This document shows positions 26,632 through 34,308 of a stretch of DNA of 58,301 nucleotides, one piece after another (the first letter of the stretch is position 1; each line of letters starts with the position of its first letter). Location: contig JAFXCR010000002.1 in assembly GCA_017516465.1 (NCBI GenBank), forward strand, positions 1 through 58,301, read 5' to 3'. The notes beneath the pieces were generated by a model that saw nothing but the letters and a program-made list of their open reading frames with translations, searched no databases and had not been told where the DNA came from. This stretch comes from Ruminococcus sp. Its GTDB lineage: Bacteria > Bacillota > Clostridia > Oscillospirales > Ruminococcaceae. Made by a program: the position numbers and the translations under genes.

Positions 26632-28578
26632 TTATTTGATTTTAGCTCCGACAGGAACACTGTCATCAAGAAAGATTACCTTAACACCATCGGGAGTATC
26701 AGCGGCACAGATCATGCCGAAGCTGTCAACTCCGCAGAGCTTGCAGGGCTTGAGGTTAGCGATAAGCTGTATTTTCTTTCCGACAAGATCTTCCGGAGCG
26801 TAATACTGAGCGATTCCGGAAACTACCTGACGTCCGCCCATTCCATCATCAAGTTGTAAGCAAAGGAGCTTTTTGGATTTCTTCACCTTTTCGCAGGAAA
26901 TAACCTTTGCGGCTCTTATTTCCACCTTAGCGAAGTCGTCGATAGAGATTTCGGGAGCGAGGATGATTTCCTCCTTAGCGGCTTCTTCCTTCTGAGCGGC
27001 AGCAGCCTGAGCAGCCATTTTAGCGTTGGCTTCTTCGATGAACTTTTTAGCGTCGATTCTTGCGAACAGCGGGACAGGCTCGCCTACTGATTTGCCTGCT
27101 TCAAGACCTCCGAATGATGCAAGGCTGTCGAGATTACGCTTTTCAGCACCGATTTCGTCGAGGATCTTCTCAGAAGTTTCGGGCATAAATGGAGCAAGAG
27201 CAACACCGATGAAGCGGATAGCTTCGAGGAGGTTGTAAAGAACAGTTCCGAGTCTTTCCTTCGTGCTTTCGTCCTTTGCGAGAACCCATGGAGCAGTTTC
27301 GTCGATATACTTGTTAGCACGGCGTGCAAGGCTCATGATAGCGTCCATGGTGTCAGCCATGCGGTATTCGTCCATGTATTTTGCAACAAGAACTGGCATT
27401 TCAACAGCTTTTGCCTTGAGTTCGTCATCTGTATCTTCGGAAGCACCGGGAACCATAATTTCGCCGTTGAAGTACTTCTTAGCCATAGCAACGCTTCTGT
27501 TTACGAGATTTCCGAGAGTGTTTGCGAGGTCGGAATTGTATCTTTCGATAAGTGATTCGTAAGTGATAGAACCGTCAGAGTTGAGGGGCATTTCGCTGAG
27601 GAGGTAGTATCTTGCACCGTCAACTCCGAATGATTCAACAACATCGTCGGAGTAGATAACATTTCCCTTGGACTTGCTCATCTTGTCCTCGCCGAAAAGG
27701 ATCCAGTTGTGACCAAAGAGTTTCTTGGGAATTTCAAGACCAAGAGCGTGAAGCATGATAGGCCAGTAAATTGAGTGGAAACGCATGATATCCTTTCCGA
27801 TAACGTGGCAGTCACAAGGCCAGTACTTGTTGAAAAGCTCGGAAGAACCGTCGGGATCGTAACCCATAGCGGTAATGTAGTTTGAAAGTGCGTCGATCCA
27901 CACATAGATAACGTGCTTGGGGTCGAAAGTTACAGGGATACTCCATGTGAAAGTAGTTCTTGAAACGCAGAGATCCTGAAGACCGGGCTTGATGAAGTTA
28001 TTAAGCATTTCCTTCTTGCGGCTTTCGGGAACGATGAAATCGGGATTTTCCTCAATGTAATCCTCAAGCCACTTCTGATACTTTGAAAGTCGGAGGAAGT
28101 AAGCTTCCTCATTAGCTGGTTTTACCTCACGACCGCAGTCGGGACATTTGCCGTCAACAAGCTGAGAAGCTGTCCAGAAACTTTCGCAGGGAGTGCAGTA
28201 AAGTCCCTCATAGGAGCTTTTGTAGATATCGCCCTGATCGTAAAGCTTCTTGAATATCTTCTGAACGATTTTCTCGTGTTGTTCGTCAGTAGTTCTGATA
28301 AATCCGTCGTAGGAAATATTCATAAGCTTGCAGATAGACTTGATCTCATCAGCGACACGGTCAACGTGTTCTTTGGGGGAGATACCTTCTTCCTTTGCGA
28401 GTTCTTCTATTTTAAGACCATGCTCGTCAGTTCCGGTGAGCATATAAACGTCATATCCCTGCATTCTCTTGAAACGTGCAACAGCGTCGGTGAAAACTAT
28501 TTCATAGGTGTTGCCGATATGAGGTTTTTTTGACGCATAAGCGATAGCCGTAGTTATATAGAATGGTTTTTTTGACAT
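26632..28578 (-). CDS. metG: Methionyl-tRNA synthetase
   Basis: 648 residues. HIGH-type motif in KKPHIGNTYEIVFTDA, a Cys4 zinc knuckle (CTPCESF...CPDC), KMSKS in GEDKMSKSKGNVIY, an anticodon domain, and a C-terminal Trbp111/EMAP-type tRNA-binding domain (KVEIRAAKVISCEKV...). It charges tRNA-Met for initiation and elongation. An Ala/Glu-rich linker joins the last domain. No T-box is seen upstream. Confidence 0.97.
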   Translation of the reverse strand: MSKKPFYITTAIAYASKKPHIGNTYEIVFTDAVARFKRMQGYDVYMLTGTDEHGLKIEELAKEEGISPKEHVDRVADEIKSICKLMNISYDGFIRTTDEQHEKIVQKIFKKLYDQGDIYKSSYEGLYCTPCESFWTASQLVDGKCPDCGREVKPANEEAYFLRLSKYQKWLEDYIEENPDFIVPESRKKEMLNNFIKPGLQDLCVSRTTFTWSIPVTFDPKHVIYVWIDALSNYITAMGYDPDGSSELFNKYWPCDCHVIGKDIMRFHSIYWPIMLHALGLEIPKKLFGHNWILFGEDKMSKSKGNVIYSDDVVESFGVDGARYYLLSEMPLNSDGSITYESLIERYNSDLANTLGNLVNRSVAMAKKYFNGEIMVPGASEDTDDELKAKAVEMPVLVAKYMDEYRMADTMDAIMSLARRANKYIDETAPWVLAKDESTKERLGTVLYNLLEAIRFIGVALAPFMPETSEKILDEIGAEKRNLDSLASFGGLEAGKSVGEPVPLFARIDAKKFIEEANAKMAAQAAAAQKEEAAKEEIILAPEISIDDFAKVEIRAAKVISCEKVKKSKKLLCLQLDDGMGGRQVVSGIAQYYAPEDLVGKKIQLIANLKPCKLCGVDSFGMICAADTPDGVKVIFLDDSVPVGAKIK

Positions 28579-28664
28579 GATAATCTCTCCGATCTTCAGA
28601 TAATCCTTGGCAGCATCGTGCAGAATATGTCTGATAATTTTGTACGATATTGCCTATTATTTCT

Positions 28665-28693
28665 ATTATACACTATATTTATTGATTTGTCAC
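28665..28693 (-). promoter_or_regulatory. Promoter of metG
   Basis: On the minus strand GTGACA, 17 nt, TATAAT, about 85 nt before the metG ATG. The rest of the gap to 28876 is very AT-rich with no recognisable element. Confidence 0.7.
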
Positions 28694-28876
28694 GCATTTT
28701 TTTAAAAAATAATCAAGAATTACAATAATCTCAAAATATTTCAAATAAATAATATATTAATATTTTATTAAGGAAATAGATTTAAAATAATAACATAGAA
28801 AACGCAATTTTATGATAAGATATTATTGCGTAATTATGACTATATTTGTATATACGAAGTATTTGGGGGGGATATT

Positions 28877-30043
28877 GTGGCATCATATTCAGATTCTGAA
28901 GAAAAAGTAATAATAAATGTTGCAGAAGATTTCGACGCCGCAACACAAGGCTCCGGATATAACGGACATTTTAGTGAATGGCGGAAAAATAAGGATAATC
29001 CATTTACATTCAATTTTGAAAAGAATACCAAAGAAAAAATATTCAATGAAAGCCGAGGTTTTGAGACTCCTTCCCAGACGGAGGAAGGAAAAAAAGTACT
29101 TGGTGCAATAATGCGTGAAACCGGAATAATTATGCTCATTGTAATAGTACTCCGGAATATCGTCGGTAAAATTGCAGTTGTAGCTCTTGACGCAGTTGGT
29201 GTTGATATTCATACCAATCTGTTCAGTACAGGAATATACGGGGGGAGCACGGAAATTGTAGCAATTACAATTGTGCTTGCTCTGGTGACGCTGCTCATAC
29301 CTGTGGTGTATCTTCACAAGAGAATGAAAATACCGGTTAAAGCCGGTATCATGCACACTGTACGGGATTCGGCAGAAATTATCGGTGCAATAGGCTTTGC
29401 AATGATATTTTGTACTATTGTATGTCTGCCGGAGGCTTATTCAAGCGAAACGAAGGATATCTACACTTACTTTGCGAGTGCGGAAACCGATGTTTCTGTG
29501 TGGAATCAGAAAGATTTCATAATTTATACCGTGTTTGATGTTGTTATTCTCTCTGTCCTGACGGAATTGCTTTTTAGAGGCGGCATATTCTCAGTACTCA
29601 GACAGTTCGGGGATGTAACGGCGGTAGTAGTTACAACGGCTATGGCGGTGCTTCTTACCAGTGATTTCTTTTCCATGCCGGCGGCTCTGTTTATTTCGTT
29701 TGTTTCCTCAATCGGAATGCTGAGAAGCGGAACTATCTATACGGCGATAATAGTGCGTATTGTTTATAAAATGTATCAGCTTGCAATTGTGATACTTGAG
29801 GTTGATCCTTCAGCAAATATGATAATTACACGAAATCTGTTCATGATATGTGTTTTTACTGTCGGAGTTATTCTTGCTGCGATAGTAATAAACACAGGCG
29901 ACAGAAAAAACAAACGCTATATGGTCAAATATAAATCGGAGTTTACTGAATCAAGACGATTGCTTTTTGCAGTGAAGGTATTTCCGTTTCCGGCTGTTGC
30001 TATGCTTTGTATTGTTCAGGCTATAAGTGCACTGATGTATTAG
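28877..30043 (+). CDS. Degenerate CPBP (CAAX protease-like) membrane protein
   Basis: 388 residues from a GTG start, chosen because a run of seven G ends 5 nt before it; an upstream in-frame TTG at 28826 has no site. A soluble N-terminus of about 75 residues precedes about 8-9 membrane segments. The segment SVLTELLFRGGIFSVLRQFG matches CPBP motif 1, but the usual EExxxR has Thr for the first Glu. Where motif 3 should give His the sequence reads IIVRIVYK. The metal and catalytic residues therefore seem partly lost, so it may be a non-proteolytic relative. tadA starts 8 nt after its stop. Confidence 0.75.
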   Translation: MASYSDSEEKVIINVAEDFDAATQGSGYNGHFSEWRKNKDNPFTFNFEKNTKEKIFNESRGFETPSQTEEGKKVLGAIMRETGIIMLIVIVLRNIVGKIAVVALDAVGVDIHTNLFSTGIYGGSTEIVAITIVLALVTLLIPVVYLHKRMKIPVKAGIMHTVRDSAEIIGAIGFAMIFCTIVCLPEAYSSETKDIYTYFASAETDVSVWNQKDFIIYTVFDVVILSVLTELLFRGGIFSVLRQFGDVTAVVVTTAMAVLLTSDFFSMPAALFISFVSSIGMLRSGTIYTAIIVRIVYKMYQLAIVILEVDPSANMIITRNLFMICVFTVGVILAAIVINTGDRKNKRYMVKYKSEFTESRRLLFAVKVFPFPAVAMLCIVQAISALMY

Positions 30044-30051
30044 GAGAAGCT

Positions 30052-30528
30052 ATGGAAGAATATATGAAGCGTGCTCTGGAACTTGCAAAAGAAGCGGCTG
30101 ATGAAGGTGAGGTTCCGGTAGGAGCTGTAATAGTTCAGCGGAAAACAGGAAAAATCATCGGGGAAGGCAGGAATATGCGTGAAAATGCACGTAATGCCCT
30201 TGCTCATGCAGAAATAATGGCAATAGATATGGCGTGTCATACTCTTGGAGGATGGCGTTTGCCGGATTGTGCTATGTATGTCACGCTTGAGCCGTGTCCC
30301 ATGTGCTGCGGAGCAATAATCAATTCCCGTATAGATCAGGTGATCTTCGGGGCGTATGATCTGAAAAGCGGTTCTGCGGCTTCCGTTCAGAAAATGTTCG
30401 ACCTGCCGTATAACTACCGTCCGGAGCTTATCGGCGGAGTTATGGAACAGGAATGTGCGTATCTGTTGTCTGAATTCTTCCGGAAATTAAGAGAACGTGG
30501 TAAGAAGTACAAAAAAATACAGAAATGA
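30052..30528 (+). CDS. tadA: tRNA-specific adenosine deaminase
   Basis: 158 residues from the ATG at 30052 (MEEYMKRALELAKEAADEGE), with AGGAGA upstream. Zinc site H52-A-E54 (ALAHAEIMAI) and C82/C85 (LEPCPMCCGA). It converts A34 to inosine in tRNA-Arg(ACG) so that one tRNA reads several codons. It overlaps nothing but is probably co-transcribed with the CPBP-like gene. Confidence 0.95.
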   Translation: MEEYMKRALELAKEAADEGEVPVGAVIVQRKTGKIIGEGRNMRENARNALAHAEIMAIDMACHTLGGWRLPDCAMYVTLEPCPMCCGAIINSRIDQVIFGAYDLKSGSAASVQKMFDLPYNYRPELIGGVMEQECAYLLSEFFRKLRERGKKYKKIQK

Positions 30529-30532
30529 AAAA

Positions 30533-30565
30533 AACGGACGACCAGTGGTCGTCCGTTTGATTTTG
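30533..30565 (+). terminator. Terminator of tadA
   Basis: AACGGACGACC-AGT-GGTCGTCCGTT followed by TGATTTTG, starting 4 nt after the stop. Confidence 0.88.
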
Positions 30566-30750
30566 TAGAAAAGCAAGAACAGCGAATATGGGATTAGATG
30601 CCGTCCTCTACAAATGGCTATTCTGCGTTTAATAAATGTAGGGGCGAACTGTGTTCGCCTGTAAAAAATTATGCTTATTGACACTCAGAACGCAAGACCA
30701 CTGGTTGCCCTTGTTTTTATATAAAGAACATTAGTAATTTAATTCTGATA
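30566..30750. repeat. REP-like intergenic sequence with GGCGAAC/GTTCGCC palindrome
   Basis: About 185 nt without a plausible gene. It contains TGTAGGGGCGAACTGTGTTCGCC, whose core GGCGAAC-TGT-GTTCGCC is a 7-bp inverted repeat. I recall similar GTAGGGGCGAAC...GTTCGCC sequences scattered in genomes of related gut Firmicutes, which suggests a decayed small repeat. No transposase and no second copy in this window. Confidence 0.4.
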
Positions 30751-30781
30751 AAATAAAAAACTCCACGATAATCGTGGAGTT
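30751..30781 (-). terminator. Terminator of tRNA-Leu
   Basis: On the minus strand AACTCCACGAT-TATCGTGGAGT followed by TTTTTATTTT, directly after the encoded CCA. Confidence 0.9.
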
Positions 30782-30866
30782 TGGTGCGAGTGATGGGACT
30801 TGAACCCATACGTCGGTTGACACACGCCCCTCAAACGTGCCTGTCTGCCTATTCCAGCACACTCGC
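30782..30866 (-). tRNA. tRNA-Leu(GAG)
   Basis: 85 nt including an encoded CCA. Acceptor stem GCGAGTG/CACTCGC; anticodon stem CACGT/GCGTG with loop TTGAGGG giving anticodon GAG for CUC and CUU; a long variable arm (class II) as expected for Leu; T arm ATGGG-TTCAAGT-CCCAT. It is a single tRNA with its own promoter and terminator. Confidence 0.96.
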
Positions 30867-30894
30867 ATATATTCTATTTCCTGACTGCTTTAAT

Positions 30895-30923
30895 ATTATA
30901 TCAGATAAAAAACGATTTGTCAA
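30895..30923 (-). promoter_or_regulatory. Consensus promoter of tRNA-Leu
   Basis: On the minus strand TTGACA, 17 nt, TATAAT, about 28 nt before the tRNA 5' end. Confidence 0.9.
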
Positions 30924-30984
30924 CCCCTTTTTTCAAAAAAATCAAAAAAATTTGAAAAAATTTTTGTGCTGGAAATTTCTGCAT

Positions 30985-31019
30985 TAAATAAATAAAAAAC
31001 GGACTCCGAAGAGTCCGTT
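30985..31019 (-). terminator. Terminator of the rhamnogalacturonan lyase gene
   Basis: On the minus strand AACGGACTC-TTCG-GAGTCCGTT followed by TTTTATTTATT. A UUCG tetraloop closes a 9-bp stem. Confidence 0.92.
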
Positions 31020-31045
31020 AAATGGGGGAAAAGGGATTTTTGTCT

Positions 31046-34000
31046 TCAGGATTCAGGAAGCTCAGGAATAATCTTAAGCAGATATTTCTGTATAGCGAGA
31101 GCGTCTGAGTTTGTAAGACCGTCACCGACATTGGCAACATCACCGTTTATTGCACCCTGTTCTGTTATATGAGAGTTGTCTGAGCCTGTTATGCCGTAAG
31201 AATCAGGATTTCCGATAACCTGAAGAATAAGAATTGCGTCTGAGAGATTAACTGTTCCATCGCAGTTGGCATCGCCGTAGTCGGGACTTAAAGGCTGAGC
31301 AGATGTTTCCTTAGCCATTACAGTATAGTTAATAACATATCCGGTCATGCCGTTAGTGCCTAAGCTAACGGATTCGCCACTTTTAACGTCTTTTTCGTAT
31401 ACATTGAAAGTAACTTCGTTGCTGCTCTGTGCTGTCATTGAAGTTTTTGTCCAGCCGTCAAGCCATGAAGGAACAGAATTGTTTTCCTCTACTCTTGTAT
31501 CAAGGAGAATATATACTGTCATATCCTTTGCTGCTGAGAAATAGCCAAGATCGCCGGAAGCATTCTTTGAATCACAGGCTGTGAGGATAGACTCAGAGCC
31601 GATAAGCTCATCTGGGAGAGCTGAATAAGTGAAATCACGGTCGCCGAAAACGGGGCTGCCGACATTGACATTCTTTTCTATCTTCCAGTCAGGGCGGTTA
31701 TCGGTGTCCTGAACGATAAGTCCCTTGATAAGATCGCCGTCAACAGCATCAATTTTAACTTCAACGATCCATTTCTGATCTGCACTGTCATTGCATTCCC
31801 ACTGAACAGCAGTTGTGCCTTCGTCTTTGGAGCTGGAGCTGATGCCTATACAGCTTGCGTCCCTTGTTGCCTTTGTACAGATTGTATAAGTTCCGTCGTC
31901 GTTTTTAACGAACTTGAACGACTGAGCGTCACTGTCAGTATCGGTGTAGATACCGATATTTGTGCCGTTGTCAGTTTTGCCGTAATCAAGATCGAGCATG
32001 AATGTCTTGCCATCGCCGACCTCAGAGAAAATTTTGTAGTATCCGCCGCCAGCGTCAACGAGAGTCCAGCTCTGACCTGAATCTGACTGAATAACGTCAG
32101 TTCCGGCTGCGGCTGTTCCGCCGGCAACTTCGAGGTAAAGACCGCTGTTTACGTTCTTGAAGCGGTATTTTTCGTTTGTATTGAAGGCTGTTCCTGTTTT
32201 GGGAGGAGCAGCGATTCCTGTTGAATTTACAACACCCTCAGGTCTTGCGGGAAGATCGTATCCTGTTCCAAGGAAAAAGCTTGTGTGAGGAGGCTGATTG
32301 TATGCGGTATTCTGAGAAGAAACCTGCATACGATACTGAGCGTCGTGCATGAGAGTTGTGATACGGTAGTCTGTTGTATACGGAGTGCAGTAGATTCTCA
32401 CACCGTCGTTTGTAGATTTTCTCACGATAAGTTCTTCACGCCAGTCACCGAAGATATCAGCTGAGAGACAAGCGTTAGCCTTTGTTGAGTTGTTTGTTGC
32501 ACATCCGTCAGTAGTAAGGAGTGTACTTGTTTTGAAATCTGCACTCATTTTTGTAATGGAAGCCGGAGCGTTATCAGAACCGTCAAGCATTTCGCGTTCA
32601 AGATCTCCGTCCCAGTAAATGTAGGAGTTTGTAGTTGTTTTTGATGAAGTGACCTTTTCGCCTTTTGCATTGAGTATTCCGTCAGTATAAGGTCCGCAGT
32701 ATTCTGAACCTGGATTTCCAGAGGAAACATTTGCAGCACCGCAGCGTCCCGTGTCCTTGGGACCGTCCTGATGGAATATGCTTTTGCCTGTTGCAGCTTC
32801 AATAAGACTTACGCCCCATCCGGATGATTTGTCCTCGTGGCAGACAAAAAGCTCAAGACCTGATCTTGTTGGATCAAGATCGCTGAGATGCATTGCGTCA
32901 CCGTGACCGAGATTTGTGCACCATAATACCTTGCCGTTGTCGTCAATACAAGTTGCGCCTGTGATGATTTCCTGTTTGCCGTCGCCGTCAACGTCAGCCG
33001 GCATACTGTTGTGGTTACCGTCGCTGTATCCGGCAGCAGAGCTGTTGTTTCCAGTATCGAAGAACCACTTCTTAACGAGCTTTTTGTTTTCAACACCGTA
33101 GCAGGCGGCTGTCATTCGTGTATAGTATCCACGTCCTGTTACAACGCAGGGGTGAACGCCGTCAGCGTACATTACAGAGCCCCAGAAACGGTCAACACGG
33201 TTTCCGTAGTTGTCGCCCCATTTTGAAACTTCACCACGCTGAGGTTCATAATCAATAGTATCGAGAGCTGCGCCTGTAGCTCCGTCAAAGAGGGTATAGT
33301 ATTCCGGACCTGAAAGGATATATCCGTCAGAGTTGCGGTAGTCCTTGGAAGCGTCGCCTATAACTTTTCCTGTACCGTCAACTGTTCCGTCGGCTGTTTT
33401 GCAGGTCATTTCTGCGATTCCGTCCAGATCAAAGTCTGCAACATAGAACTGAGTATAATGTGCACCGGCACGGATATTCTTACCGAGATCGATACGCCAT
33501 ACTCTTGTTCCGTCAAGTCTTATACAGTCAATGTAGACATTGCCTGTAACTCCGCCTTTGGAGTTGTCCTGAGAATTATTCGGATCCCACTTAAGGAAAA
33601 GTTCATATTGACCGTCGCCGTCTATGTCGCCTACTGACATATCATTAGGTCTGTATGTGATTCCTGAAGCCGACGGGGGCTGAAGCGGGATATCGAAATA
33701 GCTGTTGTTTGAGATAAGACGGCAGTCGTCCGAGCTTACTACCTTTCCGTCTGAGAGGGTATCGACACGGTAAGAGGAAGTGTTCTTGCCGTTTTTGTCA
33801 AGATAGCATGTGGACTTGCCGCTTTCACTTGTATAGATAAGTTCACCGTCACGATAGAGATTAAAGACAGCGTTATCGTCATCATTTGCAACGAATCGCC
33901 AGCTCACGAGCATTCCTGAGCCGGTATTTATTGCGGCTATGCCTCTGTCAAGATGCTCAAGAACATTAGTTGTCTGTGCGGCAGAGACATTGAGAGGGAG

Positions 34001-34087
34001 TGATGTCTCTGCCGGAATGGATATAGCTGATGTTCCTATAAGCATAGCCGTTGCTGATGCGGTTAATCTTTTTATATTCTTGTTCAT
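31046..34087 (-). CDS. Rhamnogalacturonan lyase (PL11) with ricin-type module and dockerin
   Basis: 1013 residues. Signal peptide to about 37. The PL11 catalytic beta-propeller spans about 40-625: GIAAINTGSGMLVSWRF at the start, GDIDGDGQYELFLKWDP, VADFDLDGIAEMTCKTADGT, and AGYSDGNHNSMPADVDGDGK with its Ca-binding Asp clusters. A ricin-type carbohydrate-binding module follows (about 645-785, YRFKNVNSGLYLEVAGGTA). Next is a beta module of unknown role (about 790-925), then a dockerin (about 930-1013, GDANCDGTVNLSDAILILQ and GLTNSDALAIQKYLL). It cleaves rhamnogalacturonan I backbones by beta-elimination as a cellulosomal enzyme. A regulator gene is divergent from it. Confidence 0.94.
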   Translation of the reverse strand: MNKNIKRLTASATAMLIGTSAISIPAETSLPLNVSAAQTTNVLEHLDRGIAAINTGSGMLVSWRFVANDDDNAVFNLYRDGELIYTSESGKSTCYLDKNGKNTSSYRVDTLSDGKVVSSDDCRLISNNSYFDIPLQPPSASGITYRPNDMSVGDIDGDGQYELFLKWDPNNSQDNSKGGVTGNVYIDCIRLDGTRVWRIDLGKNIRAGAHYTQFYVADFDLDGIAEMTCKTADGTVDGTGKVIGDASKDYRNSDGYILSGPEYYTLFDGATGAALDTIDYEPQRGEVSKWGDNYGNRVDRFWGSVMYADGVHPCVVTGRGYYTRMTAACYGVENKKLVKKWFFDTGNNSSAAGYSDGNHNSMPADVDGDGKQEIITGATCIDDNGKVLWCTNLGHGDAMHLSDLDPTRSGLELFVCHEDKSSGWGVSLIEAATGKSIFHQDGPKDTGRCGAANVSSGNPGSEYCGPYTDGILNAKGEKVTSSKTTTNSYIYWDGDLEREMLDGSDNAPASITKMSADFKTSTLLTTDGCATNNSTKANACLSADIFGDWREELIVRKSTNDGVRIYCTPYTTDYRITTLMHDAQYRMQVSSQNTAYNQPPHTSFFLGTGYDLPARPEGVVNSTGIAAPPKTGTAFNTNEKYRFKNVNSGLYLEVAGGTAAAGTDVIQSDSGQSWTLVDAGGGYYKIFSEVGDGKTFMLDLDYGKTDNGTNIGIYTDTDSDAQSFKFVKNDDGTYTICTKATRDASCIGISSSSKDEGTTAVQWECNDSADQKWIVEVKIDAVDGDLIKGLIVQDTDNRPDWKIEKNVNVGSPVFGDRDFTYSALPDELIGSESILTACDSKNASGDLGYFSAAKDMTVYILLDTRVEENNSVPSWLDGWTKTSMTAQSSNEVTFNVYEKDVKSGESVSLGTNGMTGYVINYTVMAKETSAQPLSPDYGDANCDGTVNLSDAILILQVIGNPDSYGITGSDNSHITEQGAINGDVANVGDGLTNSDALAIQKYLLKIIPELPES

Positions 34088-34155
34088 AAGTAATTCCCCA
34101 TTTCAATAATTTTTAAACCGGTAAAAAAGTTATCAATTGAATTGCCTATGTTTAT

Positions 34156-34184
34156 ATTATACAGAAATCTTCAAAATAAAACAA
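34156..34184 (-). promoter_or_regulatory. Promoter of the PL11 lyase gene
   Basis: On the minus strand TTGTTT, 17 nt, TATAAT, about 68 nt before the ATG. The -35 is weak, as expected for an activator-dependent promoter. Confidence 0.65.
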
Positions 34185-34197
34185 TACAATATTGTAT
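34184..34197. promoter_or_regulatory. Candidate operator: 14-bp perfect palindrome
   Basis: ATACAAT-ATTGTAT abuts the -35 box of the PL11 promoter on its upstream side and lies about 50 nt from the -35 of the divergent regulator gene. Its place fits an activator or autoregulatory site for the AraC-type protein, though AT-rich palindromes can arise by chance. Confidence 0.45.
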
Positions 34198-34247
34198 CAT
34201 TCTGAGAAGATTATTTTCAAAATCACTGACAAATGTGTAAAATAGTC

Positions 34248-34276
34248 TTGCCAAAAGTAGTACGGAATGATATAAT
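34248..34276 (+). promoter_or_regulatory. Promoter of the sensor/AraC regulator gene
   Basis: TTGCCA, 17 nt, TATAAT, about 33 nt before the ATG. Confidence 0.75.
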
Positions 34277-34308
34277 AGTATACAGCAATACGTTGAAAGG
34301 AGGATACA

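Noticed and set aside
28826-28876. TTG at 28826 as start of the CPBP-like gene
   Set aside because: No ribosome site, whereas the GTG at 28877 follows a run of G at good distance.
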